DNA of 64,000 nucleotides from an uncultured Saprospiraceae bacterium. Lineage in GTDB: Bacteria > Bacteroidota > Bacteroidia > Chitinophagales > Saprospiraceae. The notes below the pieces were generated by a model. That model saw only the letters and a list, made by a program, of their open reading frames with translations. It did not search any database and was not told where the DNA came from. A program made the translations under genes and the position numbers. Shown here in pieces: positions 44,505 to 52,981 of this stretch. Positions within the stretch are counted from its first letter, which is position 1. Every line of letters starts with the position of its first letter. The stretch is from NCBI GenBank assembly GCA_937942435.1, contig CALDEM010000012.1, forward strand, positions 1 through 64,000. Reading direction: 5' to 3'.

Positions 44505-45782
44505 TTAGAATGTTTTAATCACCCGTTCGATGATATCGCAACATTCATGGATCTGCTCTTCTGTAATCACTAATGGAGGAGCAAATCTGATGATATTGCC
44601 ATGTGTAGGTTTGGCCAGTAGTCCTTCTTTTGCCATCGCAACACATATATCCCAAGCTGTGCTACTATCAGGACTATCATTGATAAGGATAGCGTTGAGT
44701 AAGCCTCGACCTCTGACCTTAGAGACGATGTTATATTTGTCTACGAGGGCTTGCATCCTATCTCTAAAGAGCTGGCCCATGACTCGTGCGTTTTGCGCTA
44801 AGCGCTCATCTTGAAGTACTTCGAGTGCTGTTATAGCGATAGAGCAAGCCATTGGATTGCCTCCGTAAGTGCTACCATGTTGGCCTGGTTTGATTACTTC
44901 CATCACGGTGTCATCTGCAAGTACTGCAGATACAGGATATGCACCACCTGAGAGTGCTTTGCCTAGAATCAATATATCTGGTGTAACGTAGGTCCCTTGT
45001 TGTTCGCACTTATGGTCGCATGTACAATCTCCACAAATGGCCAGCAAACTTCCTGTCCGAGCGAGTCCCGTTTGGATCTCATCGGCTATAAAAAGCACAT
45101 TGTGTTGTTTACAAAGTGCAGCACAACGAGAGATAAAATCATGGTCCGGCACAAAAACGCCTGCTTCACCTTGTATCGGCTCAACTAAAAAACCAGCGAC
45201 ATCGCTACCGTGTTCTTTGAGTGCTGCTTCAAGTGCATCCACATCATTGTAAGGGATGGATATAAAGCCAGGGGTATAGGGCCCAAAGTTGCCCTTGGCA
45301 TCTGGGTCACTTGAGAATGATATGATCGTAACCGTTCGGCCATGAAAATTTTGACCACAGACGATAATCTTTGCCTCTCCATTAGCGATACCTTTCTTCT
45401 CATACCCCCACTTGCGGCATATCTTAATGGCTGTCTCCACCCCTTCGGCGCCACTATTCATGGGAAGCACCTTATCAAATCCAAAATACTCAGTCACATA
45501 CTTCTCATAGACGCCTAGCTTATCACTATGAAACGCCCTTGAAGTCAAGGCAAGTGTCTCTGCTTGATCTTTAACTGTCTGAACGATGCGCGGGTGGCAA
45601 TGACCTTGGTTGACTGCAGAGTAAGCTGATAGAAAATCATAGTACTGCTTACCTTCTACATCCCATACATGCACTCCCTTTCCTCGACTGAGTACGACTG
45701 GAAGTGGGTGATAGTTATGAGCTCCATACTTGTCTTCATATGCGATCAATTGTTCGGACGAGAGGTGTTTTACTTCTGACAT
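44505..45782 (-). CDS. rocD: Ornithine aminotransferase with Cys-cluster insert
   Basis: The 425-residue PLP enzyme moves the delta-amino group of ornithine to 2-oxoglutarate. It shows FLSAYSAVNQGHCHPRIV, LPMNSGAEGVETAIKICRKW, NFHGRTVTIISFSSDP, the ADEIQTGLARTG segment, and the PLP lysine in ILGKALSGG (about 275). Between them lies an insert with Cys250, Cys253, Cys255 and Cys259 (ICGDCTCDHKCEQQ), not part of the usual fold, which could bind a metal. Arginine deiminase is encoded nearby (48310), so both may serve arginine breakdown. Start ATG; single gene with a -7-like TACATTTG on the minus strand near 45811. Confidence 0.92.
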   Translation of the reverse strand: MSEVKHLSSEQLIAYEDKYGAHNYHPLPVVLSRGKGVHVWDVEGKQYYDFLSAYSAVNQGHCHPRIVQTVKDQAETLALTSRAFHSDKLGVYEKYVTEYFGFDKVLPMNSGAEGVETAIKICRKWGYEKKGIANGEAKIIVCGQNFHGRTVTIISFSSDPDAKGNFGPYTPGFISIPYNDVDALEAALKEHGSDVAGFLVEPIQGEAGVFVPDHDFISRCAALCKQHNVLFIADEIQTGLARTGSLLAICGDCTCDHKCEQQGTYVTPDILILGKALSGGAYPVSAVLADDTVMEVIKPGQHGSTYGGNPMACSIAITALEVLQDERLAQNARVMGQLFRDRMQALVDKYNIVSKVRGRGLLNAILINDSPDSSTAWDICVAMAKEGLLAKPTHGNIIRFAPPLVITEEQIHECCDIIERVIKTF

Positions 45783-45862
45783 ATCAAGCTATTCTTATAA
45801 ATTCAAATGTACATAAATTCGGTTGATAGGTTTGAGCTTATCAATATGCTTATATTGGCTCG

Positions 45863-46954
45863 ATGAAGAAGATATTAGTTGCATGTGGTGGAGGTGATTG
45901 TCCTGGGCTCAATGCTGTGATAAGAGGTATATCAAGAGCTGCAAAGCATTATGGAGATATAGAAGTCTGGGGAAGCATGGAGGCTTTTAACGGTATACTC
46001 TGTGAGCCTGCAGATGTGGTCCGACTCAACAAAAAAAGAACGGCCGGTATACACGTCAAAGGTGGTACAATCATAAGAACGACTAACAAAGGCAATCCAT
46101 TAGATTATCCAATCTTACAATCAGACGGAACCTATATCACAAAGGATAGAAGTGGGGAACTGATTAAAAAAATTAGAAATAATGGATTTGATGCTGTTAT
46201 CAATATCGGGGGTGATGGCAGTCAGAAGATCAGTCTAGAACTTTATAAAAAGGGATTGAATATCATTGGTGTACCTAAGACGATTGACAACGATCTATCG
46301 GCTACAGATAGGACATTTGGATTTGCGACTGCGGTACAGATCGCAACAGACTGCTTTGACAAGTTAGTGACTACGGCAGAAAGTCATCATCGCGTCATCA
46401 TCATGGAAGTCATGGGGCGTGATGCCGGTTGGATCGCTTTGCATACTGCCATCGCTGGTGGAGCAGAGATCTGCTTGATACCTGAGATCCCATATGATAT
46501 AAAGAAGGTAGTCAAGAAGATCAATAAGAGATATACGAAGGGTCGGGGATTTGCCAATATTGTCATCTCAGAAGGGGCTAAAGCAAAGAATGGAACCATC
46601 ACAGGCACAGCTGCAAAGGACGGTGACGCTCATGTCAAATTAGGTGGTGTTGCCAATGTCCTCAGACAACAATTAGAAACCAATGGTTGCAAAGGTCAAG
46701 TGCGATCTACCATCTTGGGCCACATCCAAAGAGGAGGTACGCCAAGTGCCTATGATCGCATACTTGCAACATCTATGGGTGTCAAAGCTCTAGAAATGGT
46801 AGTGGGAAAACAATATGGAAAGATGGTCTCATTTAAAAATAATAAGATCACATCTGTTTCTTTAAAAAGTGCAGTAAGTGAATACAACTTTGTAGATAAG
46901 AAAAACTATCTCGTAGATGTCGCTCGGAAGATGGGCATCAGTTTTGGTGATTGA
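45863..46954 (+). CDS. pfkA: 6-phosphofructokinase (ATP-type with Lys in PKTIDND)
   Basis: The 363-residue enzyme phosphorylates fructose 6-phosphate. Segments: VACGGGDCPGLNAVIRGI, INIGGDGSQKIS, VPKTIDNDLSATDRTFGF, EVMGRDAGWIALHTAI, GHIQRGGTPSAYDR. The Gly119 of GGDGS is the ATP-type residue; Lys139 in PKTIDND is the residue seen in PPi-type enzymes and in group III ATP enzymes. The combination fits the group III ATP-dependent kind, but use of PPi cannot be ruled out from sequence. A -7-like TATATTGG lies just upstream of the ATG. It converges with the YihY gene. Confidence 0.93.
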   Translation: MKKILVACGGGDCPGLNAVIRGISRAAKHYGDIEVWGSMEAFNGILCEPADVVRLNKKRTAGIHVKGGTIIRTTNKGNPLDYPILQSDGTYITKDRSGELIKKIRNNGFDAVINIGGDGSQKISLELYKKGLNIIGVPKTIDNDLSATDRTFGFATAVQIATDCFDKLVTTAESHHRVIIMEVMGRDAGWIALHTAIAGGAEICLIPEIPYDIKKVVKKINKRYTKGRGFANIVISEGAKAKNGTITGTAAKDGDAHVKLGGVANVLRQQLETNGCKGQVRSTILGHIQRGGTPSAYDRILATSMGVKALEMVVGKQYGKMVSFKNNKITSVSLKSAVSEYNFVDKKNYLVDVARKMGISFGD

Positions 46955-46955
46955 T

Positions 46956-47903
46956 CTAGTCTTCTAATATCTGAGCATCGCGATTGACGATGATACTCGC
47001 ATTTAGTTCAAATCCTGCGAGGATGATAAATGCGTTGATCTGCAACCATAACAAGATGATGATGAGTGTTGCGATTGATCCATAGATCTCATTGTACTTT
47101 CCAAAGTTATTCAAGAAGTAGAAGAAGCCCATCGTGGCTAAAAATGAAAAAACAGTAGCTACGATTGCTCCTGGATTGATGATCTTTAATGGTCTGTAAG
47201 TCGATGGCCCATACCTATAAATGATTGTAATAACCATATAAAACAGTATGAAGACTACCAGCCACTTAGTAAATAATAACACAAACGTTTGCAAGAAGCC
47301 TATGCTGATTGTATTAGCGAGGTGAAGGATATACTGCTGGCCGATAACGATGAGGACAATGGCTATGATTAATATAAGGGACAGTAGTACTGTTAAGTTG
47401 AGTGCCACTAATCTCTTCTTAAAATAACTGCGCGATCTAAAGCTTTCTGAATAAGACTTGTCAAATCCATACATCAAGGTCAACATACCCGATGATGCAA
47501 AAAGCGCAGCGAAGAAAAACCCAACCCCTTGAATACCAAAGATGCCTTCAGGGTTAATGCCATTGACCATATCAAGAAAGTACTTGATTGCATAATCAGG
47601 GATGACACCTTTGAGGTTGTTTTCAAAGTTGGCGATTTTATCATTTACCCAAGCGGTTATTCTAATTACAGGAAGAACAAAAATTATAAATGGGAAGAGA
47701 GAAAGAAAAAAGCTAAAAGCCACAGAGTTGGCTCTAGTCATGATGTCATCCTTCTTGAGTTCTGCATATATGAAGGTGGCTATATTGTAAAGAGGTACTT
47801 TGCTGAAGCCCGGTAGACTTATACTCCTGGACCATTTTTCTAATTGTTCCACACGTTGCGGCCCGATTAGCCATTCTTTAAATTGTCGCCACTTCTTTTT
47901 CAA
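46956..47903 (-). CDS. YihY/BrkB-family membrane protein
   Basis: The 315-residue inner-membrane protein has about six segments and the family pattern: an early FIYAELKKDDIMTRANSVAF (with A-x-A-F), FSFFLSLFPFIIFVLPVIRI, LVALNLTVLLSLILII, and a late segment IYGSIATLIIILLWLQINAF with GFELNA. The family was named after a serum-resistance protein and later linked to lipid transport; its task is unsettled. The start appears to be TTG at 47903, overlapping the TGA of the thioesterase gene, so translation is probably coupled. Confidence 0.88.
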   Translation of the reverse strand: MKKKWRQFKEWLIGPQRVEQLEKWSRSISLPGFSKVPLYNIATFIYAELKKDDIMTRANSVAFSFFLSLFPFIIFVLPVIRITAWVNDKIANFENNLKGVIPDYAIKYFLDMVNGINPEGIFGIQGVGFFFAALFASSGMLTLMYGFDKSYSESFRSRSYFKKRLVALNLTVLLSLILIIAIVLIVIGQQYILHLANTISIGFLQTFVLLFTKWLVVFILFYMVITIIYRYGPSTYRPLKIINPGAIVATVFSFLATMGFFYFLNNFGKYNEIYGSIATLIIILLWLQINAFIILAGFELNASIIVNRDAQILED

Positions 47904-48307
47904 TAGTGTGGTTTAAATTTTTCCATCAGGAATGAAGGACATGATATGTTCTTATTGGTCTTCATGTCAACATAGAAGAGTTTTACTTCTCCAAGATTGA
48001 GTAGGTCACCTTGTTCATTGTATATCTCATGATGAAAGTGAAGCATCCGTCGAGGCAGATCACGGAGTTCTGTATGTATGGTCAGTAGTTGATCGTACTT
48101 TGCTGGGAGTTTATATCTGCATTCGAGATGAAGTACTGGCATCATGACACCGTATACATCTTCGCACTCTTGATAAGTAACTCCTGTATCTCGCATCAGT
48201 TCCGCTCTTCCGATCTCATACAACTTGGCATAATGACCATAGTATAGGTAACCCATCTTGTCAGTGTCTCCGTATATAACTCGAAATTGTGAAGTTCCTT
48301 TGAGCAT
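47900..48307 (-). CDS. Acyl-CoA thioesterase (hotdog fold, 4HBT)
   Basis: From the ATG at 48307 the protein has 135 residues. The hotdog signature is YGDTDKMGYLYYGHYAKLYE, with the catalytic Asp of DTDKMG, followed by ECRYKLPAKYDQLLTIHTEL. This is the YbgC/4-hydroxybenzoyl-CoA thioesterase type. The upstream arginine deiminase gene ends two bases before this ATG, and the YihY gene overlaps its stop, so the three form one operon. The acyl-CoA substrate is unknown; a link to membrane lipid care through YihY is inference. Confidence 0.88.
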   Translation of the reverse strand: MLKGTSQFRVIYGDTDKMGYLYYGHYAKLYEIGRAELMRDTGVTYQECEDVYGVMMPVLHLECRYKLPAKYDQLLTIHTELRDLPRRMLHFHHEIYNEQGDLLNLGEVKLFYVDMKTNKNISCPSFLMEKFKPHY

Positions 48308-48309
48308 GC

Positions 48310-49557
48310 TTACTTTCTTATGATCGGACAAGTCATGCAATGAGATCCACCGCGTGCTCTTGATAGCTCAGCAGAAGGGATCGTGATGATTGTTTTTTGT
48401 AATTTCTTAGCATAGCTTTTATTAGAAACTGCTTGCTTGAACAAAGCATCTGAGTCTATCACTTTATAGCCTGCTTTTTCAAATGCACCAAGCGTCTTGA
48501 GGTTTCTATCATACGATATCGCTACACCGGGACGGACACATGTGAGATTGACACTATCAGTCCACTGCTCTCGCTCTTGATAGGGAGATTCGCCGTTGCC
48601 GGCAAATACATACTGCATGTCTGGATTGATCTCAGTGTTGATATAATCTTTGATTGACGCATAGGTTGTCTCCTCACCTGAAGCACGATAGACGACTACG
48701 TTAGAGCCAGCACCATCATAGACAATGGGCTTGTAGCAGGCTACAATGTTGTGATCCACTCTCGTAAATAAAGTATCGATGTGCATAAAGCTCCGCTCAT
48801 TAGGTATGTTTACTTGAGCGATATTTTTAACAAGCTTCTTCTTAAATAGGTAGTCCTTTATACATTGGAAGGCATAAGGAGTAGTGCGCTCACTGCAACC
48901 TATCATTAAGTGATCTGGGTCAAACATCATGATATCTCCACCCTCGGCACTAACTGTCTCTGCCTTTTTTGATGGAGGGAATAATTCTAAATCATTCATG
49001 TCAATGATACGCCCTGAAGCTTTGGCTTCTTCAAATAATGGATGATACTTGAATATAAATCTGCTCAATAGATTCTCTCTATGACGTGCGTCTTTAGCTG
49101 CCTTGGTGATTAGAATGTGATCTTTGATTGTCACCGCGATGTCTCTGGTAAACATGTAGTTAGGGATCGGATCAAACAAGATGCGATCTTCTGCTTCTAA
49201 GTAACCAGTGATCAAGAGCCTAGCGAGGTTATCATCGGTGAGACCTTCAAGGTATTTCTCGAAAGAGGAAGGAAGTTCTTCAAAAGCGATCACGCGATCT
49301 ATCAGCTCCTCCTTCACGGCATCACATGCATCGATGGCTTCGGTTATGAGCTGTTGAGTCTCCAGTACATTCTCTTCTCCGACAAACAACTGTAGTATCC
49401 TCAGGAAGGTGCGATACTCTTCGTTCATCAAAGGATAGAAGACGATATCATCAAAGAGTAGACTCTCCGCTCTCTTAGGTGATATCCGGGATATCCCATC
49501 ATCTGGGAAGTGGACGATCACCTGCTGTAACTCACTTATCTCGTTATCTACGTACAT
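48310..49557 (-). CDS. Arginine deiminase-family protein
   Basis: From the ATG at 49557 the protein has 415 residues. It shows the amidinotransferase/deiminase fold: QVIVHFPDDG at the start, LFDPIPNYMFTRDIAVTI with the FTRD motif, VSAEGGDIMMFDPDHLMIGC, RSFMHIDTLFTRVDHNIV with the HxD pair, and the C-terminal catalytic Cys in RARGGSHCMTCPI. It should convert arginine to citrulline and ammonia, though other guanidino substrates are possible. No carbamate kinase or ornithine carbamoyltransferase gene lies nearby, so the ADI energy pathway is not shown. An upstream TTG would add seven residues. Confidence 0.87.
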   Translation of the reverse strand: MYVDNEISELQQVIVHFPDDGISRISPKRAESLLFDDIVFYPLMNEEYRTFLRILQLFVGEENVLETQQLITEAIDACDAVKEELIDRVIAFEELPSSFEKYLEGLTDDNLARLLITGYLEAEDRILFDPIPNYMFTRDIAVTIKDHILITKAAKDARHRENLLSRFIFKYHPLFEEAKASGRIIDMNDLELFPPSKKAETVSAEGGDIMMFDPDHLMIGCSERTTPYAFQCIKDYLFKKKLVKNIAQVNIPNERSFMHIDTLFTRVDHNIVACYKPIVYDGAGSNVVVYRASGEETTYASIKDYINTEINPDMQYVFAGNGESPYQEREQWTDSVNLTCVRPGVAISYDRNLKTLGAFEKAGYKVIDSDALFKQAVSNKSYAKKLQKTIITIPSAELSRARGGSHCMTCPIIRK

Positions 49558-49696
49558 ATTGTATGATTCTGAGACCAAAGGTAAGGCTATCTAATCGATG
49601 TTAGATATAATGAATATAGAGATAAATCACTCGCCATGAAGAAGTGTTGATACTCGGGCTATGGAGCTCAGTTTGGCGAGATGACTTGCCTATAAC

Positions 49697-51169
49697 CTAT
49701 ACGTCATCTGCATCAAAATCATCAAACATCTTAGCTAATGGATCTGCAAAAGTAAACTTCGCATCCAAGACATTCTTACCGATCACTTCAAATGCCGCAA
49801 GTCCATGTAAGATCAGCTCTTTATAAAAGTAGGTAAGCTCCTTGCTGGTTGCATACTTCTTAACTAAGCTATCTAGCCCTTGGACACTATCGAGTTTCTT
49901 TTTGTAGTCCTTCTCGCTGTCATCGTTTAACAAGTCGACAGTGTTGCCGCCTGAGAACCATGCTTTAGTCACACCAAAAGGATCCTTGTCATCAAGCCTC
50001 GTCGTCTTATCAGGATCTGGAAAGATCTGTAAGAATAGTTCTTTAATCGATTTATTAACTAAGTCCATCGCTACAGCATATGAACCCATCTGCTCTCCTT
50101 CATAGACGAGCTCTACTTTACCTGTGATGGCAGGGATGATACCCCACAGATCAGTTATCCTGACAGTTGTTTTTTTATCCGCATTGATGAGCATCCTGCG
50201 CTCCGCTGCACTGATCAAGTTTTCTCTAGCAGAGATACTGAGTCTTGCTGATACTCCAGACTTTTCATCTATATAATCGCTTTCTCTTGCATTAAATGAT
50301 ACAAGCTCAAGAATTGTTTTGATCTCATCTGTGACATGAACAGTCGCAGCTTGATCCTCAGTTATATTAGCTTCTTGTTCTGTTATCGAGAGTGCAATTT
50401 CTAATTCTTTGGGATAGTGAGTAAGGATCTGACTTTCTATCCTATCTTTTAGTGGCGTGACTATACTTCCTCTGTTTGTATAATCCTCTGGATTAGCAGT
50501 AAATACAAACTGGATATCAAGTGGAAACCTTAATTTGAACCCTCTAATCTGTAGATCTCCTTCTTGTAGTATATTGAATAGTGAAACTTGTATACGTGCT
50601 TGTAGATCGGGGAGTTCGTTCAGGACAAATATGGATCTGTGTGCCCTTGGTACTAGTCCAAAGTGTATCACTCGTTCATCCGCATAAGAAAGCTTCAGAG
50701 ATGCTGCTTTGATCGGATCAACATCACCGATAAGATCGGCGACACTTACATCAGGAGTAGCTAGCTTTTCAACAAAGCGCTCGCTTCTATGTACCCAGGC
50801 GATCGGTGTCTTATCTCCTTTCTCGTTGACTAAGTCTATAGCGTATCTTGACAGTGGTTGCATCGGATCGTCGTTGATCTCGGACCCAGCCACTACGGGC
50901 ATGTGCTCATCTAAGAGCTGTGTCATCATCCTTGCCAATCTGGTTTTCGCTTGACCTCTTAGACCAAGTAGAAGGATGTTGTGTCTTGATAATATCGCTC
51001 TTTCAATGTCTGGAAGTACAGTGTCATCAAACCCTATGATACCATCAAAGATCTTCTCTTTGTTTTGAATCTTTGCGATTAGATTCTCTCGGAGTTCTGC
51101 TTTGATGCTTCTTGGTTTGTAGCCACTTTTCTTCAGTGCTCCAAGGGTCTTTATCTTTTCTATATTCAC
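49697..51169 (-). CDS. AAA+ ATPase of the MoxR/Mg-chelatase type
   Basis: The 490-residue ATPase has a Walker A of the form GLRGQAKTRLARM about residues 69-81 and a Walker-B-like segment IFVLNELPDLQARIQVSLFN in which the usual DE is NE, as seen across this subfamily. FVFTANPEDYTNRGSIVTPL is the sensor 1 region with the PLKDR arginine finger. The family works as a chaperone on metal or cofactor proteins together with a VWA partner, here the gene just upstream (49 bases away on the same strand). The start is GTG. The target complex is unknown. Confidence 0.88.
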   Translation of the reverse strand: MNIEKIKTLGALKKSGYKPRSIKAELRENLIAKIQNKEKIFDGIIGFDDTVLPDIERAILSRHNILLLGLRGQAKTRLARMMTQLLDEHMPVVAGSEINDDPMQPLSRYAIDLVNEKGDKTPIAWVHRSERFVEKLATPDVSVADLIGDVDPIKAASLKLSYADERVIHFGLVPRAHRSIFVLNELPDLQARIQVSLFNILQEGDLQIRGFKLRFPLDIQFVFTANPEDYTNRGSIVTPLKDRIESQILTHYPKELEIALSITEQEANITEDQAATVHVTDEIKTILELVSFNARESDYIDEKSGVSARLSISARENLISAAERRMLINADKKTTVRITDLWGIIPAITGKVELVYEGEQMGSYAVAMDLVNKSIKELFLQIFPDPDKTTRLDDKDPFGVTKAWFSGGNTVDLLNDDSEKDYKKKLDSVQGLDSLVKKYATSKELTYFYKELILHGLAAFEVIGKNVLDAKFTFADPLAKMFDDFDADDV

Positions 51170-51218
51170 GCTCTTTCTATTATCGATTTCTAATTGTTAC
51201 AATAGCGACATTGTAATT

Positions 51219-52316
51219 CTAATTCTTTCTTTTTCTCTTGTTGTCTTTGTAGTCCATGAAGATGAACTCACCTAGGCCTTGAAGACCACTATAAAACGCC
51301 TTACCACCGTTGGCTCTTGTAAACTGATCTACAAAGTTGCGTAGATAAGGATCAGTAGCTATCATAAACGTTGTGATAGGGACGCCCAGCTTTCTACACT
51401 TTGTGGCAAGCCCTAAAGTTCTATTTAGAATTTTTCGGTCTAGGCCAAATGCGTTCTTATAATATTTTTTACCCTTCTTAAGACAAGTAGGTTTGCCATC
51501 AGTGATCATCATGATCTGCTTGTTGGCATTCTTACGACGTCTTAGGATGTCCATAGCTAACTCGAGTCCAGCGACGGTATTGGTATGATATGGTCCAACT
51601 TGGAGATAGGGTAGGTCTTTGATTTCTATCTTCCATGCATCATTACCAAACACGATAATATCCAAGGTGTCCTTAGGGTACCTGGTTTTGATCAACTCGG
51701 CTAATGCCATAGCTACTTTCTTCGCAGGCGTGATCCTATCCTCACCATAAAGTATCATAGAGTGAGATATATCAATCATCAAGACAGTAGAGGTCTGACT
51801 CTTATAGTATGTCTCATGTACTTCAAGATCATTTTGCGTCAGCTTAAAGTCATCGATCCCATGGTTGATCTGAGCATTGCGCAGGGACTCACTCACTGCT
51901 ATATTGTCGAGCTTATCTCCAAACTCAAAAGGTCTCATCTCTGCCGTATTCTCATCACCCATGCCGGTATGACGAGTGATATGATTGCCCCGCTTTGACT
52001 TTTGTAACTGATCAAATATGTCATCAAGCGCCTTACGACGTAGTTCAATCTCCATCTTGGCGGTAGGGTTATAGGTGCCTTTGCCAGTCTTATCTGAGAT
52101 GTAACCTTTATCCATGAGGTCTTGGATAAAATCCGATAGTGTATAGTCATCGTCAGTAAGCTCATACTGCTTATCTAACTCTGTCAGCCATGATAGAGCC
52201 TCATGGACATCACCTGACGTGTATACCAAGAGATCTTGAAACACCTTGAGCAATCGCTCAAAGGGATCATTGATCTGATCGTCGGCTTCATAATCTGAAA
52301 ATCTCCATCCTATCAT
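51219..52316 (-). CDS. VWA-domain protein, partner of the AAA+ ATPase
   Basis: The 365-residue protein has a helical N-terminal half with an acidic start and a C-terminal von Willebrand A domain. The metal-ion site DxSxS is visible as VLMIDISHSMILYGEDR, and the later D is in MMITDGKPTCLKKG. In the ChlI/ChlD or RavA/ViaA style, VWA proteins bind targets that the AAA+ partner then remodels. It starts with ATG and leads the two-gene operon. The upstream gap to the divergent Cys-rich regulator holds several inverted repeats that could control both. Confidence 0.87.
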   Translation of the reverse strand: MIGWRFSDYEADDQINDPFERLLKVFQDLLVYTSGDVHEALSWLTELDKQYELTDDDYTLSDFIQDLMDKGYISDKTGKGTYNPTAKMEIELRRKALDDIFDQLQKSKRGNHITRHTGMGDENTAEMRPFEFGDKLDNIAVSESLRNAQINHGIDDFKLTQNDLEVHETYYKSQTSTVLMIDISHSMILYGEDRITPAKKVAMALAELIKTRYPKDTLDIIVFGNDAWKIEIKDLPYLQVGPYHTNTVAGLELAMDILRRRKNANKQIMMITDGKPTCLKKGKKYYKNAFGLDRKILNRTLGLATKCRKLGVPITTFMIATDPYLRNFVDQFTRANGGKAFYSGLQGLGEFIFMDYKDNKRKRKN

Positions 52317-52372
52317 AATGCTATATAACCAATTATTAGGTTGAAAGTTGTCGATATCAAATAGAATGAATA

Positions 52373-52420
52373 ATCTGAATATTCAGATATATCAGCTAAA
52401 TTAGTTTTATTGATATATCT
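52373..52420. promoter_or_regulatory. Palindromic operator-like sites between VWA and AbrB-like genes
   Basis: ATCTGAATATTCAGAT (52373-52388) is a perfect 16-base palindrome. It shares bases with a second, spaced repeat, AGATATATCA (52385-52394) with TGATATATCT (52411-52420). The TGAA-TTCA core resembles the operators of ArsR-type metal sensors, although no ArsR gene is present. It lies in the only gap between two divergent genes, about 57 bases before the VWA start and 83 before the regulator start. Confidence 0.5.
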
Positions 52421-52492
52421 TTACTTGCATACCCAGAATTAAAGCGCAGAAGACTTCTAAAAAAAGTGGCTCTTTTTCGGTTAACTAAAAAA

Positions 52493-52504
52493 ATGACGCG
52501 TCAT
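52493..52504. promoter_or_regulatory. Palindrome covering the start codon of the AbrB-like gene
   Basis: ATGACGCGTCAT is a perfect 12-base palindrome whose last bases belong to the ATG at 52503. As DNA it could be a binding site for the AbrB-like product itself; as RNA it could fold and hide the start codon. Both are inference. Confidence 0.45.
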
Positions 52505-52808
52505 GTCTAAGAACGACAATAGCTGTGAGATCGAAGCAATCGTGAGCTTCGATGAACGTGGGCAGCTCGTGATACCTAAGGACCTAAGGAAAAAGTTTAA
52601 CCTCAAGGCAGGTGATAAGTTTGCCTTGATCAGCTGTATGACTGGAGGTAGTGGATCCAGTTGTCATCCATCAGACGGCGAGTCCACTTGCTGTGACACT
52701 ACGGCTGCTGGCAGTGGCTTGTGTTGCTTTACACTGGTCAATACAAAACAGCTTAAGGGCCTTGTCGCCCAGACACTAGGGCCTATGATGGGTCAGCTTC
52801 TAAAGTGA
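52503..52808 (+). CDS. AbrB/MazE-like regulator with a Cys-rich insert (HgcAB-associated family-like)
   Basis: The 101-residue protein has an AbrB swapped-hairpin DNA-binding domain about residues 10-48 (IVSFDERGQLVIPKDLRKKF, NLKAGDKFALIS). It carries seven Cys: 8, 45, 54, 63, 64, 74 and 75, five of them in a Gly/Ser-rich insert, which suggests metal or metalloid binding. The end QLKGLVAQTLGPMMGQLL recalls the HgcAB-associated regulator group. No hgcA or hgcB lies nearby. It stands opposite the VWA operon and has palindromes in its leader. It probably senses a metal or redox state. Confidence 0.72.
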   Translation: MSKNDNSCEIEAIVSFDERGQLVIPKDLRKKFNLKAGDKFALISCMTGGSGSSCHPSDGESTCCDTTAAGSGLCCFTLVNTKQLKGLVAQTLGPMMGQLLK

Positions 52809-52898
52809 TAATGCACATAACTGGATGATTTGTTCTTGTCGACAGAGCATATTATTCACCCTGACTCTTAGTAGTAGGAGTCAACAAATTCATTAGTT

Positions 52899-52967
52899 AT
52901 GAATGCATTGTTTTTGATAGTAACCTTATGCTGTGGCCTTAGCTGCTGCGGCTTAGGATGTTGCTAA
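52899..52967 (+). CDS. Very short Cys-rich hydrophobic peptide (22 residues)
   Basis: An ATG at 52899 opens a 22-codon frame, MNALFLIVTLCC followed by GLSCCGLGCC, with a TAA at 52965. Six of 22 residues are Cys, in pairs, after a hydrophobic stretch, so the peptide would sit in or at the membrane. A purine-rich AGGAG lies about 19 bases upstream, too far for a strong ribosome site. It follows the Cys-rich regulator in the same direction, so the shared Cys content suggests a common metal-related role, but translation is not shown. Confidence 0.4.
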   Translation: MNALFLIVTLCCGLSCCGLGCC

Positions 52968-52981
52968 TCTAAACCGGTAAG

